DNA of 64,000 nucleotides from Kaistia hirudinis (GTDB lineage: Bacteria; Pseudomonadota; Alphaproteobacteria; Rhizobiales; Kaistiaceae). Location of the stretch: positions 124,001 through 188,000 of the forward strand of contig NZ_JACIDS010000001.1 of NCBI RefSeq assembly GCF_014196455.1, given 5' to 3'. The notes under the pieces were generated by a model. The model saw only the letters and a program-made list of their open reading frames with translations. It did not search any database and was not told the DNA's origin. Positions 26,835 to 35,080 of this stretch are shown here, in pieces. Positions within the stretch are counted from its first letter, which is position 1. Each line of letters opens with the position of its first letter. A program made the translations under genes and the position numbers.

Positions 26835-27641
26835 ATGTCGGGCGCCGACGCTCCACGTCACCTGAGAGCGCTATTTCTCTCGGACATCCATCTCGGGACC
26901 CGAGGCAGCCAGGCTGAACTTCTGCTGGACTTCCTCAAGTGGCATGACGCCGAGACGATATACCTTGTGGGGGATATCGTCGACGGATGGCGCCTGAAGA
27001 AGAGCTGGTATTGGCCGCAGACGCATAACGACGTTGTGCAGAAACTTCTGCGCAAGGGCCGCAAGGGCGCCCGCCTGATCTATCTTCCGGGCAATCACGA
27101 CGAATTCCTGCGCGACTATCTCGGCACGCATCTTGGCGGCGTCGAGGTGGTCGACCGGATCGTGCACGAGACGGCCGATGGGAAGCGTCTGCTCGTCATC
27201 CATGGCGACCAGTTCGATGTCGTCGTCCGCCACGCCAAATGGCTCGCGCTGCTCGGCGACAATGCCTATGAGCTCGCCTTGGCGCTCAACACGGTCGTCA
27301 GCCGCATTCGCCGCAAGCTCGGCTTCGACTATTGGTCGCTCTCGGCCTGGGCCAAGCTCAAGGTGAAGAACGCCGTCAACTTCATCGGTGCCTTCGAGCA
27401 GGCGCTGGTGACCGAGGCCCGCCGGGTCGGCGCCGATGGCGTCGTCTGCGGCCATATCCACCACGCCGCCATCCATGACGAGTTCGGGCTGCGCTACGTC
27501 AACACGGGCGACTGGGTCGAGAGCTGCACCGCTATTGCGGAGCATCATGACGGGCGGATGGAGATCGTCCGCTGGTCGACGATCCAGCGTCAGCCTGAGC
27601 TTGCCATTGACGATACGGAAATCGACCAGGTTGCCGCATGA
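26835..27641 (+). CDS. LpxH-like calcineurin phosphoesterase (UDP-diacylglucosamine diphosphatase family)
   Basis: A 268-residue dinuclear metallophosphoesterase with all five blocks: LFLSDIHLGTRG, LVGDIVDGWRL, LPGNHDEF, VIHGDQFD and GHIHHA. The HGDQFD and the AKLKVKNAVNFIG region fit the LpxH-like (UDP-2,3-diacylglucosamine diphosphatase) subgroup. Its stop overlaps the start of a glycosyltransferase (ATGA), so the two are coupled. That pairing makes a role in glycolipid metabolism likely. It may not be the essential lipid A enzyme, since alphaproteobacteria commonly use LpxI for that step. Confidence 0.85.
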   Translation: MSGADAPRHLRALFLSDIHLGTRGSQAELLLDFLKWHDAETIYLVGDIVDGWRLKKSWYWPQTHNDVVQKLLRKGRKGARLIYLPGNHDEFLRDYLGTHLGGVEVVDRIVHETADGKRLLVIHGDQFDVVVRHAKWLALLGDNAYELALALNTVVSRIRRKLGFDYWSLSAWAKLKVKNAVNFIGAFEQALVTEARRVGADGVVCGHIHHAAIHDEFGLRYVNTGDWVESCTAIAEHHDGRMEIVRWSTIQRQPELAIDDTEIDQVAA

Positions 27642-28726
27642 AGCGCATTCTGATCGCGAGTGACGCCTGGCATCCCCAGATCAACGGCGTCGTGCGCACG
27701 CTGGAACGGCTGGACCGGCATCTGCCGGAACTCGGCTGGGCCACCATCATGCTCACACCGGACGGTTTTCTGACCTTTCCGTGCCCGACCTATCCCGAGA
27801 TTCGGCTTGCGGTCACGACGCCTGGCGACATCGCGCGGCGCCTGGACGCGATCAACCCGGACCACGTGCATATCGCGACGGAAGGCCCGCTTGGCTTCGC
27901 CGTGCGGCGCTGGTGCATCAAAAGGCGGCGGATCTTCACGACGAGCTATCACACGCGCTTCCCCGAGTATCTCGCGGCGCGGCTGCCGATCCCCGTCGGC
28001 TGGACCTACGCCCTTCTGCGTGCGTTCCACAATGCCGGTGCGGGCTGCATGGTCGCGACGCCGTCGATCGAGGACGAACTCAAGGCGCGCGGCTTCCATA
28101 ATTTGATGCGCTGGTCGCGCGGGGTCGACGCCGACATGTTCCGTCCCGGCCGCAATCGCAATGCGCTCGATCTGCCCAGGCCGATCTGGCTCTATGTCGG
28201 GCGTGTTTCGGTCGAGAAGAATATCGGGGCCTTCCTCGACCTCGATCTGCCGGGCAGCAAGGTCGTGGTCGGCGACGGGCCGGCGCTCGAGGGCCTGAGG
28301 CGCGCGCATCCCGACGTGACGTTCCTGGGCGCCAAGATCGACGATGAACTCGCGGATATCTATTCGGCCAGCGATTGCTTCGTCTTCCCGAGCCGCACCG
28401 ATACATTCGGAGTCGTGATGCTGGAGGCCATGGCGTCTGGGCTTCCGGTGGCCGCCTATCCGGTCGCCGGGCCGCAGGACGTGGTCGGCGGGACGGGCGC
28501 CGGCGTGCTCGACGAAGACCTTCGCGCCGCCGCGCTCAAGGCGCTGGAAATCCCGCGCGAGACCTGCCGCGACGTCGCATTACGCAGTTCCTGGCAGGCG
28601 GCGACGCGGCAGTTTCTGGACAATGTCACGGGTATCCATGGCTGGGGGCCGGCGCAGCCATCGGCCTCATGCGGTCTGCCGAGCGGGCGGGACTTGTCTC
28701 TCATCGGTACGACTGATAGCCGGTAA
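27638..28726 (+). CDS. Glycosyltransferase family 4 protein (GT-B fold)
   Basis: A 362-residue retaining GT-B transferase. The N-terminal domain has DAWHPQINGVVRTLERL, and the C-terminal domain has YVGRVSVEKNIGAFL and the E-x7-E motif region FPSRTDTFGVVMLEAMASG. It is close in pattern to alpha-mannosyltransferases and diacylglycerol glycosyltransferases of the MgtA/PimB type. It begins inside the stop of the LpxH-like gene. The last 45 or so residues (after NVTGIHGWG) are poorly conserved-looking and low in structure. Target probably a membrane glycolipid, by context. Confidence 0.87.
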   Translation: MKRILIASDAWHPQINGVVRTLERLDRHLPELGWATIMLTPDGFLTFPCPTYPEIRLAVTTPGDIARRLDAINPDHVHIATEGPLGFAVRRWCIKRRRIFTTSYHTRFPEYLAARLPIPVGWTYALLRAFHNAGAGCMVATPSIEDELKARGFHNLMRWSRGVDADMFRPGRNRNALDLPRPIWLYVGRVSVEKNIGAFLDLDLPGSKVVVGDGPALEGLRRAHPDVTFLGAKIDDELADIYSASDCFVFPSRTDTFGVVMLEAMASGLPVAAYPVAGPQDVVGGTGAGVLDEDLRAAALKALEIPRETCRDVALRSSWQAATRQFLDNVTGIHGWGPAQPSASCGLPSGRDLSLIGTTDSR

Positions 28727-28728
28727 GC

Positions 28729-29721
28729 ATGGCTCCGGATTTTGCAGATGTTGAAGCGGCGGCGCGCCGCCTCGAGGGGATGGCGTTTCGCACGCCGATC
28801 CTGACCAGCCCCGTTCTCGATGCGGCGACGGGCGGGCGCATCCTGCTCAAATGCGAGAATCTGCAGCGGACGGGGTCGTTCAAGTTTCGCGGCGCCTTCA
28901 ATGCCGTATCGGCAATCTCGGCAGAAAAGCTGGCCAACGGCGTCGTCGCCTGCTCCTCCGGCAATCACGCCCAGGGTGTTGCGGCGGCGGCAACGCTGCT
29001 CGGCGCGCCCTCGACGATCGTCATGCCGGCGGATGCGCCGCAATTGAAGATCGAGGGGACACGCCGCTTGGGCGGACGCGTCGTCCTCTACGATCGCGCT
29101 CGCGAGGATCGCGACGCGATCGCAGCGGAGATCGTGGCGGAGACCGGCGGAACCTTCGTTCATCCCTTCGATGACCCGCGCGTGATCGCCGGGCAGGGGA
29201 CCGTCGGACTGGAAATCGCCGATCATTGCGATCGGGTCGGCCTTCGGCCCGATGCCGTGTTGGTGCCTTGCAGCGGTGGCGGCTTCTCGTCCGGCGTCAA
29301 TCTGGCGGTCAGCACGCGCCTCCCCGGTGCCCGTGTTTATGTCGCCGAGCCGGAGGGCTTCGACGACTATGCCCGCTCCCTCAGCGCCGGCTCCCGGCAG
29401 CGGAACGAACGTCTTTCCGGCTCGCTCTGCGACGCGCTGCAGGCGCCGACGCCCGGCGCAATTACCTTCGCCATCAATCAGCGGCTCGACGCCGGCGCCG
29501 TCGCGGCGTCCGATGCGGAAGCGCTTTCGGCGATGGCCTTCGCCTTCATCCATCTGAAGCTGGTGGTCGAGCCGGGCGGCGCCGTCGGGCTTGCGGCGCT
29601 GCTGTCGGGCCGGTTCGACGCCCGCGGGAAATGCGTCGTGGTGGTGCTTTCCGGCGGCAATGTCGATCCGGCCGTCATGACGCAGGCACTGGCTTTCCCT
29701 GCCGCAGCGGAGCGCGTATAG
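28729..29721 (+). CDS. Threonine/serine dehydratase (PLP, fold type II)
   Basis: A 330-residue enzyme. The PLP lysine is K52 in RTGSFKFRGAFNAV, the asparagine loop is SSGNHAQGVA, and the glycine-rich phosphate loop is PCSGGGFSSGV. There is no C-terminal ACT domain, so it is like catabolic threonine dehydratase or serine/threonine racemase rather than biosynthetic IlvA. It deaminates threonine or serine to the 2-oxo acid. It starts 2 bases after the glycosyltransferase stop. Confidence 0.9.
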   Translation: MAPDFADVEAAARRLEGMAFRTPILTSPVLDAATGGRILLKCENLQRTGSFKFRGAFNAVSAISAEKLANGVVACSSGNHAQGVAAAATLLGAPSTIVMPADAPQLKIEGTRRLGGRVVLYDRAREDRDAIAAEIVAETGGTFVHPFDDPRVIAGQGTVGLEIADHCDRVGLRPDAVLVPCSGGGFSSGVNLAVSTRLPGARVYVAEPEGFDDYARSLSAGSRQRNERLSGSLCDALQAPTPGAITFAINQRLDAGAVAASDAEALSAMAFAFIHLKLVVEPGGAVGLAALLSGRFDARGKCVVVVLSGGNVDPAVMTQALAFPAAAERV

Positions 29722-29836
29722 GGAAGTCTCGTCTCGGCGGCTCCACGTTCGCGTGTTCCGGGTTTTTGCCGCGGCCGGCCCTTCGTCTCGCATCTCCCCG
29801 CTCCAGCCGTTCCCACGGCCTCGCCGCGTTGCCAAA

Positions 29837-31024
29837 ATGTCCGCCGCCCCACGCCATTTCGCATCCCGACTCTCGTTCTTCTACGCGGCGTCGTTCGTGG
29901 TGGGCGGCATCATCACGCCCTATCTGCCGGTCTGGCTGAAGCTGCGGGGGTTCACGCCCGAGCTGATCTCCGCCTGTCTCGCCTTTCCGTTGCTGGCGCG
30001 CCTGGTCTTTACGCCGATCGGCAGCTGGATGGCGGATCGGGCGCCGAATCGACGCTTTGCCATCATCCTGTTCGCGTTCGGCGCGCTGGTCCTGTTCGTT
30101 CCGGCCGCCTTCCTCGACGCCCGTCTCGGCATTCTGGTGCTCACGGGCCTGGCCGTAACGGTCGCCTCGCTGGTGCAGCCGACGACGGATGCGCTGGCGC
30201 TCACCGGCTATCGCCGCTTCGGCCTCGATTATGGTCGCATGCGGGTCTGGGGCTCGATCAGCTTCGTGGTGGTCAGCCTCGGGGCTGGCGCCATTATCGG
30301 CCATTTCGGCGAACCGATCCTGACGGAACTGCTGGTCGGTGCCTTCATGATCGCGGCCGTTTCGGCGTTTGCCTTGCCGGTCACGCCGCCAATGGAACGG
30401 GCGCTGGACGACGCGTCCAAGGTCAAGACGGTTTCAAAGTCGGCCTGGCGGATCCTGACCAAACGGAGCTTCATCGCGATCGCGCTCTCCACCAGCCTCA
30501 TCCAGGCGAGCCACGGCGTCTTCTACGGTTTCGGCTCGATCCATTGGGCGAGCCTCGGCTTTTCCGGCGACCAGCTCGGCATTTTGTGGGCGACGGGCGT
30601 TGTCGCCGAGATCCTGATGCTGCGCTTCTCCGGGCGCTTCCGCCGGATCGGTGCGGAGGGGTTCATCATCCTCGGGGCCGTCGGCGCCGTTGTGCGCTGG
30701 TCGCTGTTCCCGGTGATCACCGATTTCGCGCCGTCGCTGGCGCTCCAGGTGCTGCACGGCCTGACCTTCGCGGCGACCTTTGTCGGGATGCAGATGGGCA
30801 TCGCGCGTGACGTGGACGAAGAGCGGACGGCATCGGCGCAAGGCGTGTGTCAGGTCGTCAGCGGCGTCCTGCTGGCGGTCACCACGCTGATGGCCGGACC
30901 GCTCTACGCGCGGATCGGAATCGATTCGGCCTGGACCATGGTCGTGCCGGCCGTTCTGGGCTTGCTCGTCGTCTGGCTGCTCAGCCGGCGCGTCAGCCCC
31001 AAAGGGCAGAGGTCGGCGGGCTGA
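29837..31024 (+). CDS. MFS transporter (HcaT/LacY-like MFS_1_like group)
   Basis: A 395-residue, twelve-span permease. The first helix FFYAASFVVGGIITPYLPVW and the loop GSWMADRAPNRRFAI fit the 3-phenylpropionate/nucleoside proton symporter group. Loop GLDYGRMRVWGSISFVV, with Arg/Trp, is the group's hallmark. The substrate is unknown. ATG 29837 was chosen; an upstream in-frame start would add 28 Pro/Arg-rich residues. Its last 32 bases overlap the end of the convergent dgcA. Confidence 0.88.
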   Translation: MSAAPRHFASRLSFFYAASFVVGGIITPYLPVWLKLRGFTPELISACLAFPLLARLVFTPIGSWMADRAPNRRFAIILFAFGALVLFVPAAFLDARLGILVLTGLAVTVASLVQPTTDALALTGYRRFGLDYGRMRVWGSISFVVVSLGAGAIIGHFGEPILTELLVGAFMIAAVSAFALPVTPPMERALDDASKVKTVSKSAWRILTKRSFIAIALSTSLIQASHGVFYGFGSIHWASLGFSGDQLGILWATGVVAEILMLRFSGRFRRIGAEGFIILGAVGAVVRWSLFPVITDFAPSLALQVLHGLTFAATFVGMQMGIARDVDEERTASAQGVCQVVSGVLLAVTTLMAGPLYARIGIDSAWTMVVPAVLGLLVVWLLSRRVSPKGQRSAG

Positions 31025-31973
31025 CCAGGCTGCCCGGGTAGGCGAGGGCGTCGTCGCGATCACGCGCCAGCAGCAGCGGGCCGTCCAGATCGACGAAGTC
31101 GGCATCCTGCGCCAGCAGCACGGCAGGCGCCATGGCGAGCGACGTGCCGACCATGCAGCCGACCATCACGCCCATCCCCGCCTGCTTCGCCGCCTTGACG
31201 AGCAGCAGCGCCTCGGTCAGCCCACCCGCCTTGTCGAGCTTCACATTCACCGCGTCATAGCGCCCGGCGAGGTCGGCGAGATCCGTGGCGACATGCAGGC
31301 TCTCGTCGGCGCAGATGGCGATCGGGCGATCGACGGTTGTGAGCAATTGGTCGTGCCCGGCTGGCAGCGGCTGCTCGATCAGCTCGACGCCCGCGGCGAC
31401 GCAGGCGCGCATCGCGTTGTCGAAGCTCGCTTCCGTCCAGGCCTCGTTGGCGTCGACGACGAGCCGTGCCTGCGGCGCGCCGCGGCGAACGGCGGCGATC
31501 CGCTCAGCGTCGCCTTCGCCGCCGAGCTTGACCTTGAGCAGCAGCCGATCTCTCGCCTTGGCAGCAGCCGCCTCCATCTCGGCGGGCGTGCCAAGGCTCA
31601 GCGTATAGGCGGTGACAAGCGGCTTCGGATCGAGCCCGAGTCTTGCAGCGACCGATATTCCGGAACGCTTGGCCTCGAGGTCCCAGAGGGCACAGTCGAT
31701 CGCGTTGCGGGCCGCTCCGGCCGGCATGGCCGCGCAAAGCGCCTCGCGGTCCATTCCGGCAGCGATGGCGGCGCCCATCGCCTCGATCGCGGCGACGACA
31801 CCCTCGACCGTCTCGCCATAGCGCGGATAGGGAACGCATTCGCCGCGCCCCCGCAGGACGCCTTCGGTGATCGTCGCGACGACCACCGTGGCCTCCGTGC
31901 GGGCGCCCCGCGAAATCACGAAGCGTCCGGCAATCGGCCAACGCTCGACGGTGACGGTCAGGGCAGGGGCCAT
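30993..31973 (-). CDS. dgcA: DgcA, enolase-superfamily epimerase/racemase of the D-Glu pathway
   Basis: A 326-residue enolase-superfamily protein of the dipeptide-epimerase type. The catalytic lysines are in LLLKVKLGG and NVKLDKAGGL, and the three metal acids are in VVDANEAW, LIEQPLP and CADESL. It follows dgcN by 2 bases. In the described DgcN/DgcA route, D-glutamate is N-acetylated and then racemised by DgcA to N-acetyl-L-glutamate; by sequence alone L-Ala-D/L-Glu epimerase would be the alternative name. Context favours DgcA. Confidence 0.88.
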   Translation of the reverse strand: MAPALTVTVERWPIAGRFVISRGARTEATVVVATITEGVLRGRGECVPYPRYGETVEGVVAAIEAMGAAIAAGMDREALCAAMPAGAARNAIDCALWDLEAKRSGISVAARLGLDPKPLVTAYTLSLGTPAEMEAAAAKARDRLLLKVKLGGEGDAERIAAVRRGAPQARLVVDANEAWTEASFDNAMRACVAAGVELIEQPLPAGHDQLLTTVDRPIAICADESLHVATDLADLAGRYDAVNVKLDKAGGLTEALLLVKAAKQAGMGVMVGCMVGTSLAMAPAVLLAQDADFVDLDGPLLLARDRDDALAYPGSLVSPPTSALWG

Positions 31974-31975
31974 GT

Positions 31976-32992
31976 TCAGCCCGAACTGCCGAACAGGCTG
32001 GAGATTTTGGCGACGATCGGCGCGACGCCAGTCCGGATCGGATCGACCGCGGGCAGATCATATTCCGCCGTGGTGCGCGCGAGCACGTCCCGGGCTTCGT
32101 CGTTGCCGAGGCTCGCCGTGTTGATGGCGATTCCGACGCAGCGAATGGCCGGGTTCGTCAGCTTGCCGCAGGCGACCGTCAGGTCGATCACCTCACGGAT
32201 CGACGGGAGCGGATGCTTGACGCCGCGCATATGGGTTCGCGTCGGCTCGTGACAGACCACGAAGGCATCCGGCTGTGCGCCATGCAGCAGCCCGAGCGAG
32301 ACGCCGGCGAACGACGGATGAAAGAGTGAACCCTGACCCTCGACCAGATCCCAATGGGACGGGTCGGCCGCCGGCGCGATCCATTCCACGGCACCGGAGA
32401 TGAAATCGGCGACGACGGCATCGATTGCGACGCCGCGCCCGGAAATGAAGACGCCCGTCTGGCCAGTCGCGCGGAAATCCGCGTCGAAGCCTGCGGCGCG
32501 CATCTCCTTTTCGAGCGCGAGCGCTGTGTACTTCTTGCCGACCGAGCAATCCGTGCCGACGGTGAGCAGGCGCATGCCCGGGCGCTTGGTGCCCTTGCCC
32601 GTGGCGAAACGCTCCGAGCTGTGGCGGACATCGTGCAGCGCGGCTCCGGTGCGCCGCGCCGCGTCGCGGATGGCGGGGTTGTCGGCCAGGCGCGAATGCA
32701 GGCCGCTCGCGACGTCGAGACCGGCATCGAGCGCCTCGACGATCGTCGCGACCCAATGATCCGGCAGAACGCCGCCGGCGTTCACCGCGCCGACAATCAT
32801 CGTGCGCACCCCGGCGGCCTTCGCCTCCGCGATCGACATGTCGGGGATTCCGGCATCGGCCTTGCAGCCCGGAAGCCGCAATTGCCCCAGGCACCACTCC
32901 GGACGCCAGTCAACGATACCCAATGCCGTCTTCGCTGCGAGCGAATCCGGAACGTCACCCAAAAACAACAGATAGGGCCTGACGATCTCCAC
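31976..32992 (-). CDS. dgcN: DgcN, DUF1611 D-glutamate N-acetyltransferase
   Basis: A 338-residue DUF1611 protein with an N-terminal domain (RPYLLFLGDVPDSLAAKTA) and a C-terminal P-loop-like domain (TVGTDCSVGKKYTALALEKE), then VEGQGSLFHPSFAG and VCHEPTRTHMRG. In the described pathway DgcN N-acetylates D-glutamate. GTG 32992 is preferred because GAAGGA lies 9 bases upstream and the protein then begins just before the conserved region; TTG 33049 or GTG 33043 in the same frame would add up to 19 residues. Operon with dgcA. Confidence 0.85.
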   Translation of the reverse strand: MEIVRPYLLFLGDVPDSLAAKTALGIVDWRPEWCLGQLRLPGCKADAGIPDMSIAEAKAAGVRTMIVGAVNAGGVLPDHWVATIVEALDAGLDVASGLHSRLADNPAIRDAARRTGAALHDVRHSSERFATGKGTKRPGMRLLTVGTDCSVGKKYTALALEKEMRAAGFDADFRATGQTGVFISGRGVAIDAVVADFISGAVEWIAPAADPSHWDLVEGQGSLFHPSFAGVSLGLLHGAQPDAFVVCHEPTRTHMRGVKHPLPSIREVIDLTVACGKLTNPAIRCVGIAINTASLGNDEARDVLARTTAEYDLPAVDPIRTGVAPIVAKISSLFGSSG

Positions 32993-33051
32993 AGTGGCTG
33001 TTCCTTCGGCGAGAGGCTTGCCCGGCCGTTCGGGCTCATGCACTAACAAGT

Positions 33052-34278
33052 GTGAACCGGGAGATTAGGAGGCCCCCGACGGCGCCGCAAGGTCTGCCGC
33101 TAATTGCCTCCCGAGGGGTGGAACAGGACCGAGGTCAGTCTTTGTCGGCGACGGAAGCGGCCAGCCTTGATCTCGTTGAAGACGGCGGCGCGCTCCGGCT
33201 CATTCCGCGCGGCCGCTGGATGCTGCACGAGGCCGACAGGCTGGAGCAGGTGATCGACGAAGCGGTCGCCAGCATTACGAGCCCCGTCACCATTGATCTC
33301 GAAGAGCTCGACCAGGTCGACACCTCCGGCGCCTGGCTGATCACGCGCTTCAGCCGTGACCTCGACGCCAAGGGTGTCCATGTCGAACTGTCCGGCGGCA
33401 GCCCGAATGTTCATCGCCTGCTCGACGCGGTGCATTCCGCCGAGCAGGAAAAGGCGCCGAAGCGGCAGCATGTGAGCGTCGGGCGCGATCTCGTCGAGGG
33501 CATCGGCCGCTCGATGTATGATTCCGCGGGCGATCTCGAGGCCGGCCTCAGCATTCTCGGCAGCGTCACGCGGGGGTTTCTGCGCGCCGTCGTGAAGCCC
33601 GCGCGTTTCCGCATCACGTCGATCGTCTTTCACGTCGACCGGGCCGGCCTCAGGGCCGTGCCGATCATTTCGCTGATGTCGCTTCTCATCGGGGCGATCA
33701 TCGCGCAGCAGAGCGCGTTCCAACTCCGCCCCTTCGGCGCCGAGGTCTATGTGGTGGACCTCGTCGGCGTGCTGGTGCTGCGCGAGCTCGGCGTGTTGCT
33801 GACGGCGATCATGATCGCCGGCCGTTCGGGCAGCGCGTTCACCGCCGAAATCGGTTCGATGAAGATGCGCGAGGAAATAGACGCGCTCAAAGTGATCGGA
33901 CTCGACCCGAACGAGGTGCTGGTGCTGCCGCGCATCCTGGCCCTCATCATCGCCCTGCCGCTGCTGACCTTCATCGCCGATCTCTCGGCGCTGATCGGCG
34001 GCGGGCTGGTGTCCTGGATCTATGTCGGCCTGCCGCCATCGGCCTTCATCATGCGCCTCCGCGATGCCGTGGCGCTCAACACGCTGTTCGTCGGCCTGAT
34101 CAAGGCGCCGTTCATGGCGCTGATCATCGGCATCATCGCGGCCAATGAGGGCTTCCGCGTCCAGGGCAGCGCCGAGTCGCTCGGCGCTCGCACGACGTCG
34201 TCGGTGGTCAAGGCGATCTTCATGGTGATCGTCGTCGACGGCATCTTCGCCATCTATTTCAGCGCAGTGAGTTACTGA
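33052..34278 (+). CDS. mlaE: STAS-MlaE type ABC lipid-transport permease
   Basis: A 408-residue protein with an N-terminal STAS domain (about residues 35-125, containing IDLEELDQVDTSGAWLIT) fused to an MlaE permease (from about 165): RAVPIISLMSLLIGAIIAQQ, RELGVLLTAIMIAGRSGSAF and IGSMKMREEIDALKVIG. In E. coli the STAS subunit MlaB is separate; the fusion is common in alphaproteobacteria. It forms the inner-membrane core of a complex moving phospholipids between membranes. GTG 33052 gives the longest product; GTG 33118 is an alternative. First gene of a four-gene operon. Confidence 0.9.
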   Translation: MNREIRRPPTAPQGLPLIASRGVEQDRGQSLSATEAASLDLVEDGGALRLIPRGRWMLHEADRLEQVIDEAVASITSPVTIDLEELDQVDTSGAWLITRFSRDLDAKGVHVELSGGSPNVHRLLDAVHSAEQEKAPKRQHVSVGRDLVEGIGRSMYDSAGDLEAGLSILGSVTRGFLRAVVKPARFRITSIVFHVDRAGLRAVPIISLMSLLIGAIIAQQSAFQLRPFGAEVYVVDLVGVLVLRELGVLLTAIMIAGRSGSAFTAEIGSMKMREEIDALKVIGLDPNEVLVLPRILALIIALPLLTFIADLSALIGGGLVSWIYVGLPPSAFIMRLRDAVALNTLFVGLIKAPFMALIIGIIAANEGFRVQGSAESLGARTTSSVVKAIFMVIVVDGIFAIYFSAVSY

Positions 34279-34280
34279 TC

Positions 34281-35069
34281 ATGGCGGTGCGCGGCAGCAA
34301 GACGGCGGCAGAGCGGGATGTGGTGATCCGCGGACGCGGCATCACCGTCGGCTTCGAGGACCGCCTGATTCTCGAAAATCTCGATATCGACGTCTATCGC
34401 GGCGAGATTCTGGGGATCGTGGGCGCGTCCGGCACGGGCAAGTCGGTCCTGCTGCGCACCATCCTCGGCCTGCAGGCGAAGCAGAGCGGTTCGGTCGAGA
34501 TCCTCGGCACGCCCTATGACGATGCGGATGAACGCACCCGGCGCCTGATCGACCAGCGCCTCGGGGTCCTGTTCCAGCAGGGCGCTCTCTTCTCCTCGCT
34601 GACGGTGCTCCAGAACGTCGAACTGCCGATGCGCGAGCATCTGAAGCTGTCGCCGCGGCTGATGGAGGAACTGGCCCGGCTGAAGATCGATCTCGTCGGT
34701 CTGGCGACCGAGGCTGCCGAGAGGCTGCCGTCCGAACTCTCCGGCGGCATGATCAAGCGCGCGAGTCTCGCGCGGGCCCTCGCGCTCGATCCGGACATTG
34801 TTTTTCTCGACGAGCCGACCTCGGGGCTGGATCCCATCGGCGCGGCCGAGTTCGATCAGCTCATCGCGACTCTGCGCGACACTTTGGGGCTGACGGTGTT
34901 CATGGTAACCCATGATCTCGACAGTCTTTATACCGTTTGCGATCGAATCGCGGTGTTGGGCGACCGCCATGTCCTGATCGAGGGCACGGTGGCCGATATG
35001 CTGGCTTTCGATCATCCCTGGGTTCAGAAATATTTCCATGGCGTTCGGGCGCGCCGATTGGAAGCTTAG
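34281..35069 (+). CDS. mlaF: MlaF-type ABC transporter ATPase
   Basis: A 262-residue ATPase with Walker A GASGTGKSV, signature LSGGMIKRASLARAL and Walker B IVFLDEPTSGLDPIG. The LSGGM form and the C-terminal WVQKYFHG end are typical of MlaF, which energises the MlaE/MlaD lipid system at the cytoplasmic face. It starts 2 bases after the permease. Confidence 0.94.
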   Translation: MAVRGSKTAAERDVVIRGRGITVGFEDRLILENLDIDVYRGEILGIVGASGTGKSVLLRTILGLQAKQSGSVEILGTPYDDADERTRRLIDQRLGVLFQQGALFSSLTVLQNVELPMREHLKLSPRLMEELARLKIDLVGLATEAAERLPSELSGGMIKRASLARALALDPDIVFLDEPTSGLDPIGAAEFDQLIATLRDTLGLTVFMVTHDLDSLYTVCDRIAVLGDRHVLIEGTVADMLAFDHPWVQKYFHGVRARRLEA

Positions 35070-35080
35070 TCGGGACGGGC

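Noticed and set aside
32993-33049. Longer DgcN from TTG 33049 or GTG 33043
   Set aside because: GTG 32992 has a proper GAAGGA and gives a start just before the conserved region; the longer forms lack a ribosome site.
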